A DNA stretch of 64,000 bases, from NCBI GenBank assembly GCA_963978905.1, contig OZ022258.1, positions 54,544,591 to 54,608,590 of the forward strand, given 5' to 3'. Positions 48,939-60,900 of the stretch are shown piece after piece (position 1 is the stretch's first letter; every line of letters begins with the position of its first letter). The DNA comes from Trichostrongylus colubriformis (Eukaryota > Nematoda > Chromadorea > Rhabditida > Trichostrongylidae). The translations under genes and the position numbers were made by a program. Under the pieces are notes generated by a model that was not told where the DNA came from, did no database searches, and saw only the letters and a list, made by a program, of their open reading frames with translations.

Positions 48939-49382
48939 TATAAAATTCCACAGTGACTAGAATGAATCCATTATCTGGCCCACTTCATGGAAAATATGTT
49001 CGAGTTCGAATCAGAAAGGGTTTCAAATACTTAAACAAATCAGTTTCTCCGCAACTATATTTGTAATAGCTAAGCCAATCAGCTTAGCTATCGTCGTGAC
49101 GATCAAGTCCAAAACTAAATCGAACAAGGAAACCGGCATAGCATCCTACGTCAGGGAGGTTTATCCGGCTTACTATATAGGCTCCTTCTGATACCGAGGG
49201 TAGTTCACCCCAGATTATCCGTAATGCTTTTATACGTCACGATATAGAAGTTATCCATTTGATGCGTACGAGTGTTTACAAAAAAATAATGAATAATTCC
49301 TTCAGGGTCTCATCTTAATTCACCCTAAACACTAGAAGTGGGGTCTTGCGAAGAAATCCTCAAAAGCTTGATGTGATTGCAG

Positions 49383-52300
49383 GTACTGTAATGAATGCTG
49401 TAACGGTCGTTGTATTGACACGGCCATCCATGCTGTCACCAATCAACGCCATTCTTTGTGCGGTAGCTATCTGTGATATATTGGTGATGACGTCTGTACT
49501 GGTGTTCGTCTATCATTTTCTCATATCTGCCAATCTCAGGTATGCACTGCTCTACACATCAGACTGACAGATTGGGCAAAGGGGGGGGGGGTTGTAGAAA
49601 CCCGGCTGAAGATCTCGGTGTGCGACATGGGGGTGCAAATTGATATACTTGACCGAAGAGGTAGACTTTTGGAAAAGAATTTCGCACATATGGATGATTG
49701 CTCTTAGTAAAGGCAATTCAGCCAGCTTCAAAGGAATAGTGCACGGAAAAACTGAGCTTCTCTGTTACCCATATATTTATGTTGTAATTGCTTAATAAGG
49801 GTCGCATACAAAGTTTCACGCGAAAAAGTGGGAACCCGGCCAAGATACAGCTCCTCAAAGTGGTGGGCGAGGGACGGGGCCTCAGAGTAAATGCCCACCC
49901 CATCGTCCGCCTCTGTCGAAGACGCATAGTGGGATCATCGTCATGTAAACTTTCCCAGTCTCCGTCTCCGACTGCAGCGGACGACGGGGCGTGGCACTTA
50001 CTTTGAGGCTCCTCCACAAGTAGCTGTTCTACCCTGAAACAGTAGACCGGTAGCAAATGTCCGACCCGACCCTGAAGATTCAGAAGGCTGGTTATTTTGG
50101 GCTATAGGTTCACGATTTGATCCTAGCAGCATGTCAATGGGAGCGGAACCACTCACCACTACACCATCTGCACCCCAGACCCTGTCACGTACTGAAAATA
50201 AATCGGTTGGCATAGCAAGATTCGTTTTGAGATGTCAGTTCCATTTAGAGCTGTAGAAGCTTCCAGATTTGCTCATTTGAAGGATCACTAAGTGAATTAG
50301 AGTAACGCTAACGTACTTAAATAATTCGCTTTTTCAGGTGTGATCCAGGGGACTACGACCGGAAATGGGCGTACTTTTTATTCGCACATTCTCAAAGTAC
50401 CGTAATCCTGCATGCAACCAGTATTTGGCTTACGGTAGGTTTTCTGTTTCCGAACTGGAATCCAGTTCCACCCAACTTTTGTTTTCCCTTCCATTTTTCA
50501 TGATGAAATTTCACCCCTGTCCTTACGACAACAACACGATGCCCTTTTTTGAGCGGAATTTAAATTTGTTAAACAAAAGTAAGCCAATAAACCCATTCTT
50601 TTTCTGGTTAATTAAATCACAATATGAGTTTCCAAGGAAACTCGGTGAGGACATACGGAGGTTTAAGCTAAAATACCATTCCCTTGAATTTTTATGTTTT
50701 CATGTGACCACCCATCACGATAGAAGGCATCCCTCGAATGTTACGACTGATCTTCCCAATTTCAGGTGCTTTTGGCTCAGATCCGAGTCTATACTATCAA
50801 ACGAGCGACAGCTGGTCCAGCCGAAGCGGTTACAGCCCGAGCCACCGGTGGCATAGCTCTCGTCACCCTTTGTGTCGTTGCCTTAGTGAATATACCGAAT
50901 TTTATGACTTTTGAGGTAATTTTTATTAGCTTATAAGTAACATATAAGCAAGCGCGTAGGGAACAGACCAATTATCGATGGGTATAAGCTTCTATTTGGA
51001 TGCAATGTGTATCTTGGAATTACTGCACGTTAGGCAGCAAAATAATACCCGTGGAGTATACGGTGCGCAGGTAGCGGTGGTGCAAGCGCGGAAGGTTGCG
51101 GTGCGTGCAATTACAGCCAATGAAGAGAAGTTGAATTCCTCGTTTGCTATGCTCCCTGAGCGTAACCTATCCCGTCTGAGGCTGCGCAAATAATTAAAGT
51201 CTGGTAGGTAAGAGAGGTGACGGTATAGGTAAACTGACGGTGCAAGGTGTTGATAAACTGGTATTACGAGTTGTTTATTTATGTATTTGTTTCAAACGCT
51301 CCAGACTTGGTGAGAGCAAAGAGCTCTTCAGAATCCATGGGAATAGAGGTCATGACAAAATGAAAGCATGAGAACAGATTGTTATGTTTAAAGTATGCCA
51401 AAGTGGGTACTATTTTAAGATATTAAATCTTCTAAAAAAATATTGCCTCCTCGCTACAGTAGATTCCATATAAATATTGGGTACAGTGAAAAACTTTGCT
51501 TCCCCTGAATGAAAGTACCTTGTAACTGGTAGACGAGGATGAGTGCTTGGTAACACCTTTTACCATCCGCAAAGTTCATGGGATCGATTCCAATCAAGGC
51601 CAGCTGTGCTTTAATCTCTGGATTCCTGCTTTTTGTCTTTTGGGTGTCACACGATTTTCTTCAAAATTGAATACAAAATAAGCGCAACTGCGTTCGCGGA
51701 TTCAATGTCATACTTTCAGATAGTGGAAATTGATGCCGAGTTGTGGCTCCCGTGTCTAGCCACAGCGTCACAAGAAGATTACAAAGAAATGAGCGTGGCA
51801 GCCACTGATGTAATAGATTTGGCTTCAAACAGTACTCAATCTGGATCATACGGGAAAATATTCCATGTACGAGCTTCTGATGAAGATTGTTTTCTGTTAA
51901 AGGTATGTTCAGCAGCTTTTCCAATCTAATTGTCGGTTTTGAAAATTTCTATATTTCTGTTTCTCAAACTTTCAAATCTGAAAGCATGAGGCCTCAGATC
52001 CTTTTTTGCTGATCAGCACATTTGAGATGTATTCTACTCATTCATTTTCTACTTTCTAGAGCTTTCTAAAAATATGTAGCAGCATTTTATCCAGTCAAAC
52101 TACGGCGTCTAGTTGTGGTTTTATCAAGAAAATAAAACAAAGGATCAACAGTCGAAGTTTCAGGTAGCATTTTGGACGAATGGCATTCTTTTCAAAGTCG
52201 TACCGTGTACGCTTCTTACCGTCTCAATCATTGCTCTACTCAAAATCATTCGTGATGTCTCACATCGACGGAAAACCCTAGCTCAGGTTAGTTTCAGTGT

Positions 52301-54249
52301 CTTCACATCTAACAGGTTGATGCATGATTAATGCGGCTTTTTATTGCTGGGTTTTTCTGCAATGAAAATTGACGTTTTGACGAATACCAAGTGGGAAGCA
52401 ATTCTTGATTACGATGGCTAAAACGCTCCTGATGAATTATTTGAACACGTTTTTACTGAATTTTATATAATTTTTGGTAAATAGATTGATTGAAAAAAGT
52501 CTCATTAATTATTCACCAACACAATATGAATACATGAATAAAAGTTATGGGCATATGATTTCTTCTGGTTGACTCTTCTGGGATAGCCATGCCTGTGATA
52601 ACCAATTTCAAATATAGTAGTATTCGAATAGGTGCACTACCCAATCAAAGGCTTCCAAGAAAATGCCATAGCGACAGTCTTGTAGGATTTTACTCACATT
52701 TTACAGTAACTGTGGATTGTTTGACTGAAGAATACCCTTGGGATCGGGGCTTCTTATTTCCAGATTTTCAGCGCTTGGGAGCAGTTATGTTTCGGGAAAG
52801 GAGGGGAAGGGGCACCGACTAATCAAGTGGCTTAACTTGACGAGCGCTTTGAGTTATTATTATAATATTTTACTTGGCTATTTCGTCTATAGAATTTCGA
52901 ATAGTCAAAATTTAGGTGATGAACAAGAAACGAATGCCTCGCGATCATACCACTCCGATGCTCGTAGCTGTTCTGTCGATATTTCTTGTCGCCGAACTTC
53001 CTCAAGGAATGCTTCACGTCTGCAATGCGATTTATTCAAATGAAACTTTCTATCAAAAGGTAGATAATTACAGAAAATGAAAAAATTTTTACTGATCAGT
53101 TTCCTCATCATTTATTAGCAAATTTGATCATTTGCAAAATCAGCAGCAGCAGCGCATTTCTTGATTACTACCTCCATCTTGAATGTGGCTAGAATACGAT
53201 CTTTAACCCTGCTTTGCATCAGTCGAGGGGTGTGGCTGGACTGTGGGCGGGACCTGTGACGTCGAGATATAACATAAATAAAAACTTTCTCAAAAACTAC
53301 TGAATATTCATTTTGCTTTATAATCACGGTAATTTTACGATTTCATCCGACATTCAAATTCTTCGGTAATAACGTTTTTCTTATCCTGAAAAGCTATGAA
53401 TGAATTAAAACGAACAAAACTAGCCATTTATTTCAGATTTATTTACCGCTTGGAGATCTAATGGATCTGTTGTCGTTGCTCAATTCGGCCGTTAATTTTC
53501 TCATCTATTGTGCAATGAGTCGGAAATTTCGAAATGTTTTCATGCAGACGTTCCTCTCGTGCCTACCAGATCCACTTTATCAGTAAGTATTAACATCCAA
53601 CTTTCATTAGCTTATGACTCACCTTTGCGAAGCTAATTTTTCTGTTTTAGGAAATTCCTACAAGATTGGCCGGCATTAGCAGAACTGGAAATGTCACGGC
53701 ACAAACGATCTGGTCTTACTGAGACAAGAAGCGAACAGGTAAACATACTCGTGAGTAACTTGAACGTAAGCGTCACCTCATCTCCAAAATTTTCAGCTGG
53801 CTCTCACATCACATCGAGTTTCTGCAACATCAATGCTTATACATGCAGCTGCTAAAGAGAGTACATCAAAAATGTACACAGGAAACTTGCTTTCCGTCGG
53901 TGAGTGCAGTTACACGACATCCTGATAGTACTGCCCACAATACGTGCTTTTATAGAACCCCCACGAACCCCCAGAGTCAGCTTTGACACGCATCCTGCAA
54001 CGGATCTCTTAGCGAGGAACAGTCTGGAAATTCATGAAATCCGTCTGGTGGTTCCTCATAGCAACAAGGTGAGTGATACCAATTCAACTTATTTTATTTT
54101 TTGAAGAAAAATTAATTTTTCAGCAGAAACCTGGCTACTTTTCCAATTCACTGTCGAAAATTCGTCATTTATGGGAGACCAGTGCCACCACAATCGAAAG
54201 CAGTCCACAACGTCGAATCAATCTGATCACCTGTGAAACCCAGTACTAA
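49383..54249 (+). CDS. Srw/DMSR-family neuropeptide GPCR, 11 exons, N-terminus missing
   Basis: Exons: 49383-49539, 50338-50434, 50766-50915, 51720-51902, 52164-52286, 52916-53059, 53437-53582, 53651-53738, 53797-53899, 53956-54068, 54124-54249 (TAA). All junctions are AG/GT and all phases agree, giving 476 residues. Residue 1 is in late TM1 (VVVLTRPSM follows); TM2 carries AICDILVM; TM3 carries CDP then SIWLTVLLAQIR in place of DRY; TM4 ends VNIPNFMTF; a 60-residue second extracellular loop has Cys at about 147 and 192; TM5 is FKVVPCTLLTVSIIALL; TM6 is AVLSIFLVAELPQGMLHV; TM7 is NSAVNFLIYCAMSRKFR. TM7 and TM6 are typical of Srw-type receptors, which include the worm DMSR receptors for FMRFamide-like peptides; the exact ligand cannot be told. 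The protein should sit in the plasma membrane and couple to G proteins, with a cytoplasmic tail of about 155 residues. Exon 1 needs one base from an upstream exon that I could not find. Confidence 0.9.
49735..50010 (+). repeat. Copy of the 34.8-35.2 kb palindromic element, inside GPCR intron
   Basis: The stretch reading CTGTTACCCATATATTTATG, then AATAAGGGTCGCATACAAAG, then GCCAAGATACAGCTCC matches, with substitutions, the reverse complement of the right arm of the element at 34,802-35,220. Only one terminal arm is clearly preserved here. It is probably a decayed nonautonomous DNA transposon. Confidence 0.6.
50090..50190 (-). repeat. tRNA-derived SINE-like segment
   Basis: On the minus strand, GATGGTGTAGTGGTGAGTGG resembles a tRNA D-arm/A-box and is followed about 35 bases later by AGGATCAAATCGTGAACC, resembling a T-arm/B-box. 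Acceptor-stem pairing is not evident, so this is not a working tRNA gene. Confidence 0.45.
51520..51605 (+). repeat. tRNA-like segment in GPCR intron
   Basis: TGGTAGACGAGGATGAGTGC and CATGGGATCGATTCCAATC are spaced like tRNA A- and B-boxes. It lies in the intron between 50,915 and 51,720. Stem pairing is absent, so it is a SINE remnant at most. Confidence 0.35.
52325..52490 (+). repeat. Dispersed repeat R4, copy 2
   Basis: This is the partner of the 21.9 kb copy, in the GPCR intron between 52,286 and 52,916. It has no coding content. Confidence 0.5.
54121..54126 (+). promoter_or_regulatory. Tandem NAGNAG splice acceptor before the last GPCR exon
   Basis: The polypyrimidine run TTTTT is followed by CAGCAG. 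Splicing at the first AG starts the exon with a Gln codon; splicing at the second omits it. Both keep the frame. NAGNAG acceptors are a known source of single-residue isoforms. Confidence 0.6.
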
Positions 54250-54601
54250 CCACAGTAACGACAGAAACGCTTAGCTGCTGGCGGAGGGCTTCCAGCAGTG
54301 ATGAATGATGTACAAACGCCAATCAGTTTTTTTCTAGCCTGCATCAATGCGTCTGTGTGTCCCACTTTCTCAACGGGTAGAGACGCAGAGTATGATTGGA
54401 ATTCTGAATCTTTTCCATCCATCAACTTTTCGTTCCTGTAGCGCCCATCACTTGAGGAATCAGGAAACTGGGCACATTGGCAGTATTCAAATGTGTTTTC
54501 TATAGCGGGTATATCTGAAATGACACATGACTTTCTAAAATCTCGAAATCGAGCGGGTCACTGAATTGTTCTAATTTGATTTGAATTAAGAAACTGAAGA
54601 C

Positions 54602-54607
54602 AATAAA
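54602..54607 (+). promoter_or_regulatory. Probable poly(A) signal of the GPCR gene
   Basis: A canonical AATAAA lies 353 bases after the receptor stop codon on the same strand, with no other gene signal between. It would give a 3' UTR of about 370 bases. No transcript evidence is available, so the assignment rests on position only. Confidence 0.6.
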
Positions 54608-54629
54608 GTATTATATTGAGGTTTGTGAT

Positions 54630-56890
54630 CTCTATAATTCTGCAACGTTTTTATAGCTTCCATAGTTCTCTGAAGGCCAGACGTGCCAGATCGATGAAAT
54701 TGCAGCCGGGAGAAGGGCATTTGAAGGATATCGTGAAAAAGACATGGTGGCTGAAAAGGTGGAGATTACCGAGAATTAAAGTGTAATTACATGTGAACTT
54801 CTTCAGCTTTCTCCTATTCTTGTCAACAACGTACAAACGTATATTTTGCGAAACAACTTTAATTAAGAATTACGAGAAATGGGCACTTTCGCTCAAGTGT
54901 CGGGTAATGCTAATGGGCTGACGCAACATTATCCTCAAAGAAATTTCTCGAACTTCCGTTTAGGATGCACTAAGCACTTGTCCTCTTGTCGAAACACTGG
55001 AAATATAGAAAAACACGGAAATTTTCTGGTAGCTCATGTTTCACACTATGACAGCATGCGATTGCGATTTCACCATAGCTATACAGGGGAATGATAAAGT
55101 TTCTGGCGATAGTCTTGGGATACGCCACGCACTCACTTTTTCCCAATTATACTCCAAACAAAAACCACTTGCCTCTAAATTCGCAAGTTGTCTGAGTTAG
55201 TAACACTTTCTGTCTTCATGAAAAAGTTGCATTTCAAATTTAACGACTGTTGGTAAACGATTTTGACAATCCGTTCATCTTGAAACATATTAATTACATA
55301 TGGTGCACACAGATCTATATACCAACACATGTATACATAATACATGTATATATGGCATAATTACATAGTATATGGTTCCAGCGATGAACATGTGTGGATC
55401 ACCCCAGTGATCTGCGTTATCAGTTATCAAATCGGATATCGATAAGTGGTTTGGGCGAGACGGGTGGCAGTGCGTGCTCATTCGACAGTTGCCCAAATTC
55501 ATGAACTGATTTTTCTGCCAAACTTTTTGTCGACACGGTGCTTTTTGTTTTGTCACCACTACTACTTCACTTTGCTGACTCCTCACTGACAGTTTTTAAA
55601 TTTCTAAAAGCCAGTCATTTAGATGTATACCACTGATCAGTTTTCACTTTATTGATTCTGCTGCAACCCTGCCACTGACAGTTGGAAGGATTCCTTCCCG
55701 AAGGCTGGCTAACATAAACCACAGCTTAAAGGAAATGTTCCATGGGCTATAATCAGATTGTGTTGAAAAAATCAGTTCGACTAAACTAACTCCTGGGCTC
55801 AATTGAAGTCGGGAAAGGGGGGGGCACGCAACTTTTCATCGACGTCGGAGCTCCTTCCCTTCCTAAGCTTGAGCTGAAGTCATATCCCTCCTCTTATACA
55901 TGAAAAAGCATTTGCCAAAGCATCTGTCTTATCTGTTTAAGCCTAAGCCAGCCTAGGGAGTGAAGGAGCTTCGGCGTCGGCGAAAATTTTTCCTCTCTCC
56001 CCCCCCCCCCCGCACCGACTTTAATTGACCCTAGTCCTGTTCACTGATGCACAGTTTTTCATTCATCTATCTCAAAGCTCTTTCTTCTCCCAGGCTGATT
56101 TCCTGACTTACATTCATCCGTAAGGTTTCGAACTACTCCTGCAAGCGACGTAGGGGCTCGATCGTTGTATTGGTCAAGATTCAGATAGGCGGGAAAGGTG
56201 GTAGACGAACGAGAAGTCGGGTTCATTAATTCGTAATATGTCCTAAAACTTAAAAACCACATTTTCTCACATTTCTATACTGCTTCCATATTTCGAGCAC
56301 CACATATAATTCTTTTTCGGTTCCACGACTTTACCGAGGACTCCCCCCATTGATGGATCTTGAGCCGCTATGTGGCAAGGCTACGTGGGGCGATTCCAGA
56401 AGGCGGAGAGGAGGCAATTCGCCAGCCAAAAGCCTCCATTTACCTGCCCTCAGACGCAGGTGGATTCAGGGAGTGGACTCTCTGCTTTTACTGTGCTAGG
56501 TTGATTCACACCCTCTGTATCCATGCAGACTTTCTTGCGTACGTGTGGGGCGTTTTGTATGGTGCAGTTGATATCCTGCAATCGGTCTAGCCAAAAGCTA
56601 GCATTCTAACGACTGGGAGGTACGTGGGAGGCGGTCCAGGGTCGCCTTCAACAAATAAACCCAAGTCCACTTTGAGATAGCCTGGCTAACTACCCGGAGT
56701 ATACCCAGCCCCCACCACAGAGCTTGGCAAGCTACTCGTAGGTCTTCATTTTGCCAAAAACAGCAGTAAAAATAGGCCTCATTTCTCTAAACCGGGGGCG
56801 GGGGGCCTCAATACGGCAGCGTTGGGCAGGACCGCTCGGGTTCGAAGAGGATCCAGTACAACTGATAACATCCACACCGTAACTAGGCTC
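54630..56890. other. Intergenic between GPCR and RTE relic
   Basis: AT-rich to 55.7 kb with an ATGTATA palindromic tract at 55,315-55,375; an inverted weak R1 remnant lies at 55.12 kb and a poly-C run at 55,999. GC rises from 56,350, perhaps as part of the degraded RTE. No gene is recognised. Confidence 0.45.
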
Positions 56891-56891
56891 A

Positions 56892-57620
56892 TTGAAGAAA
56901 GCCTTCGACTCCGTTTGGACAGAAGCAGTTAAGGAAGCTCTGAGAAAGCATGATGTGTCTCCCAGTACACAGGAGCACATCATGAGCTCTACAGCTTCAC
57001 GCCCAGGATCTCGCCATTCTTCAAGGAATTCATCATCAACGTGAAGAGAGGGGTCCGACAAGGTGGCATTACCTTGCCTAAACATACCAGCGCCGCTCTT
57101 GAGAACGACATGCGTCAATTGGAATGGGAAGGAATGGGAGTGAAGGTCGATGGCCGGTATCTACTCCACCTCCGCTTCGCTGACGACATTGTGCTTATAA
57201 CGCCGACAATCCAGCAAGCGGAGCGAATGCTAGCCGATTTCGAATGCGAGTATGGAAAAATCGGTCTGCAGCTGAACCTGACGAAGACGATGTTTTATAA
57301 GGAACAAAGTGGTACCTGATGCCCCATTTAAAATCAACGGAGCGAACATCACTGAATGTTTCAGATATGTGTACCTGGGTCGGAAAGCCAATAATGATGA
57401 ACGACATAGCACCAGAGCTGAGCAGGAGGAAAAAAGCGGTCGGGAAGCCTTCAAGACCATCAAGGGCGCAGTGAAGAAGGCGTAAAACATCCGGCTCCCA
57501 CATCTCTTCGATTCCGCTGTCCTTTATGCCCTAACATACGCCTCAAAGACGCTCCCGCTCGAGATTCTCGATAAGCAACGGGTGACACGTGATCGTCAAC
57601 ATTTCAGCCCTGAATAGAAG
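56892..57620 (+). pseudogene. Degraded RTE reverse transcriptase
   Basis: LKKAFDSVWTEAVKEAL (from 56,892) is RT motif A; GVRQGG (about 57,050) is motif B; HLRFADDIVLI around 57,168-57,200 holds the catalytic FADD; the thumb region continues as CFRYVYLGRKANND in a shifted frame near 57,357-57,400. At least two frame changes and one stop (57,483) break the protein. It is clearly a homologue of the 61.9 kb element but much more decayed. Its 5' limit is unclear; GC-rich sequence from 56,350 to 56,890 may be part of it. Confidence 0.85.
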
Positions 57621-57988
57621 GTGTTTTCTGCAAAGGACAGGTAGGCACTGTTTTGTCAAAGCCCGTGGGGAAACTTTTGTAATTTTCCACAGAATTCCTC
57701 ATTACCACAAATGATTCGGAGCTCTGATTCGAAACAAACAACGCCGTCCGTGGTTTCGCTAGCTTCTTTTGTCCTACGACACCAATTCTTTCCAACAATA
57801 AGATCGGCTCGGACTCACAGGCACAGTTTTCGGCGATCTCAGCCTCTCTAACAGAAACCGCCTCCTAGGGTCGACTCTGTGTGTAGGAGAATGGCTGGGA
57901 TGTAGAAGTAATGAGGATGATAGCTTCTCTTCAGCAACATAACCGCGCTAAAAAAGCAAAAGAAAGAAGACTGAGAGCAATTCATTAA

Positions 57989-60900
57989 AGTACCACAGTG
58001 CTCACGATTCACTTTGAAACCGGAATTTTTTTAAGCAAAATTTGGCTTGGGGTCAACTCCAGAGTTGGGGTTTTCATCATCAACGTCAAATTTCTTTTCT
58101 TCCCTGTAAAGAATTATTGAGCTAAGAAACGTGTAAGAAAGCGCATTTTCTGCTCTTTCTTGCAGTACCACAGTACTGCCGATTCACTTTGAAACCAGAA
58201 TTTTTTTAAGCAAAATTTCGCTTGGGGTCAACTCCAGAGTTGGGGTTTTCATAATCAAAGTAAAATTTCTCTTCTATCCTCCCTCGTATTTCTGAGCTAA
58301 GAAACGCACGAGGAAGAGCATTTTCTTCTCTTTCTTGCAGTGCCACAGTGCTGCCGATTCACTTTGAAACCGGAATTTTTTTAAGCAAAATTTGGCTTGG
58401 GGTCAACTCCAGAGTTGGGGTTTTCATAATCAAAGTAAAATTTCTCTTCTATCCTCCCTCGTATTTCTGAGCTAAGAAACGCACGAGGAAGAGCATTTTC
58501 TGCTTTTTCTTGCAGTACCACAGTGCTGCCGATTCACATTGAAACCGGAATTTTTTTCAGCAAAATTTGGCTTGGGGTCAACTTCAAAGTTGGGGTTTTC
58601 ATAATCAACGTCAAATTTCTTTTCTTGCCTTCAACGAATTATTGAGCTAAAAAAAGTATAAGAAAGCGCATTTTCTGCTCTTTCTTGCAGTACTACAGTA
58701 CTGCCGATTCACTTTGAAACCGGAATTTTTTTAAGCAAAATTTGGCTTGGGGTCAACTCCTGAGTTGGGGTTTTCATAATCAAAGTCAAATTTCTCTTCT
58801 ATCCTCCCTCGTATTTCTGAGCTAAGAAACGCACGAGGAAGAGCATTTTCTTCTCTTTCTTGCAGTGCCACAGTGCTGCCGATTCACTTTGAAACCGGAA
58901 TTTTTTTAAGCAAAATTTGGCTTGGGGTCAACTCCAGAGTTGGGGTTTTCATAATCAAAGTCAAATTTCTTTTCTTCCCTATAACGAATTATTGAGCTAA
59001 GAAACGTGTAAGAAAGCGCATTTTCTGCTTTTTCTTGCAGTACCACGGTGCTGCCGATTCACATTGAAACCGGAATTTTTTTAAGCAAAATTTCGCTTGG
59101 GGTCAACTCCAAAGTTGGGGTTTTCATAAACAAAGTCAAATTTCTTTTCTTCCCTATAACGAATTATTGAGCTAAGAAACGTGTAAGAAAGCGCATTATC
59201 TGCTTTTTCTTGCAGTACCACAGTGCTGCCGATTCACATTGAAACCGGAATTTTTTTCAGCAAAATTTGGCTTGGGGTCAACTTCAAAGTTGGGGTTTTC
59301 ATAATCAAAGTCAAATTTCTTTTCTTCCCTATAACGAATTATTGAGCTAAGAAACGTGTAAGAAAGCGCATTTTCTGCTTTTTCTTGCAGTACCACAGTA
59401 CTGCCGATTTACATTGAAACCGGAATTTTTTTTAGCAAAATTTGGCTTGGGGTCAACTCCAGAGTTGGGGTTTCCATCATCAACGTCAAATTTCTTTTCT
59501 TGCCTTCAACGAATTATTGAGCTAAGAAAAGTATAAGAAAGCGCATTTTCTGCTCTTTCTTGCAGTGCCACAGTACTGCCGATTCGCTTTGAAACCGGAA
59601 TTTTTTTCAGCAAAATTTGGCTTGGGGTCAACTCCAGAGTTGGGGTTTTCATAAACAAAGTCAAATTTCTCTTCTATTCTCCCTCATATTTCTGAGCTAA
59701 GAAACGTACGAGGAAGAGCATTTTCTGCTCTCTCACAGTACCACGGTGCTGCCGATTCACATTGTAACCGGAATTTTTTTAAGCAAAATTTCGCTTGGGG
59801 TCAACTCCAAAGTTGGGGTTTTCATAAACAAAGTCAAATTTCTTTTCTTCCCTATAACGAATTATTGAGCTAAGAAACGTGTAAGAAAGCGCATTTTCTG
59901 CTTTTTCTTGCAGTACCACAGTGCTGCCGATTCACATTGAAACCGGAATTTTTTTCAGCAAAATTTGGCTTGGGGTCAACTTCAAAGTTGGGGTTTTCAT
60001 AATCAACGTCAAATTTCTTTTCTTGCCTTCAACGAATTATTGAGCTAAGAAAAGTATAAGAAAGCGCATTTTCTGCTCTTTCTTGCAGTGCCACAGTACT
60101 GCCGATTCGCTTTGAAACCGGAATTTTTTTCAGCAAAATTTGGCTTGGGGTCAACTCCAGAGTTGGGGTTTTCATAAACAAAGTCAAATTTCTCTTCTAT
60201 TCTCCCTCATATTTCTGAGCTTAGAAACGAACGAGGAAGAGCATTTTCTGCTCTTTCACAGTGCCACAGTGCTGCCGATTCACTTTGAAACCGGAATTTT
60301 TTTAAGCAAAATTTCGCTTGGGGTCAACTCCAAAGTTGGGGTTTACATAAACAAAGTCAAATTTCTTTTCTTCCCTATAACGAATTATTGAGCTAAGAAA
60401 CGTGTAAGAAAGCGCATTTTCTGCTTTTTCTTGCAGTACCACAGTGCTGCCGATTCACATTGAAACCGGAATTTTTTTCAGCAAAATTTGGCTTGGGGTC
60501 AACTTCAAAGTTGGGGTTTTCATAATCAAAGTCAAATTTCTTTTCTTCCCTATAACGAATTATTGAGCTAAGAAACGTGTAAGAAAGCGCATTTTCTGCT
60601 TTTTCTTGCAGTACCACAGTGCTGCCGATTCACATTGAAACCGGAATTTTTTTCAGCAAAATTTGGCTTGGGGTCAACTTCAAAGTTGGGGTTTTCATAA
60701 TCAAAGTCAAATTTCTTTTCTTCCCTATAACGAATTATTGAGCTAAGAAACGTGTAGGAAAGCGCATTTTCTGCTTTTTCTTGCAGTACCACAGTGCTGC
60801 CGATTCACATTGAAACCGGAATTTTTTTCAGCAAAATTTGGCTTGGGGTCAACTTCAAAGTTGGGGTTTTCATAATCAAAGTCAAATTTCTTTTCTTCCC

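Larger units (their letters stand above)
49540..50337 (+). other. GPCR intron with repeat insertions
   Basis: This intron separates the TM1/TM2 exon from the TM3 exon. It holds a poly-G run near 49,579, a one-armed copy of the 34.8-35.2 kb palindromic element (about 49,735-50,010), and a tRNA-like SINE segment on the minus strand (about 50,090-50,190). The acceptor TTTTTCAG at 50,330-50,337 is strong. Confidence 0.6.

Noticed and set aside
55935..55960. Telomere-like TAAGCCTAAGCC
   Set aside because: Two imperfect units only; chance similarity to the nematode TTAGGC repeat.
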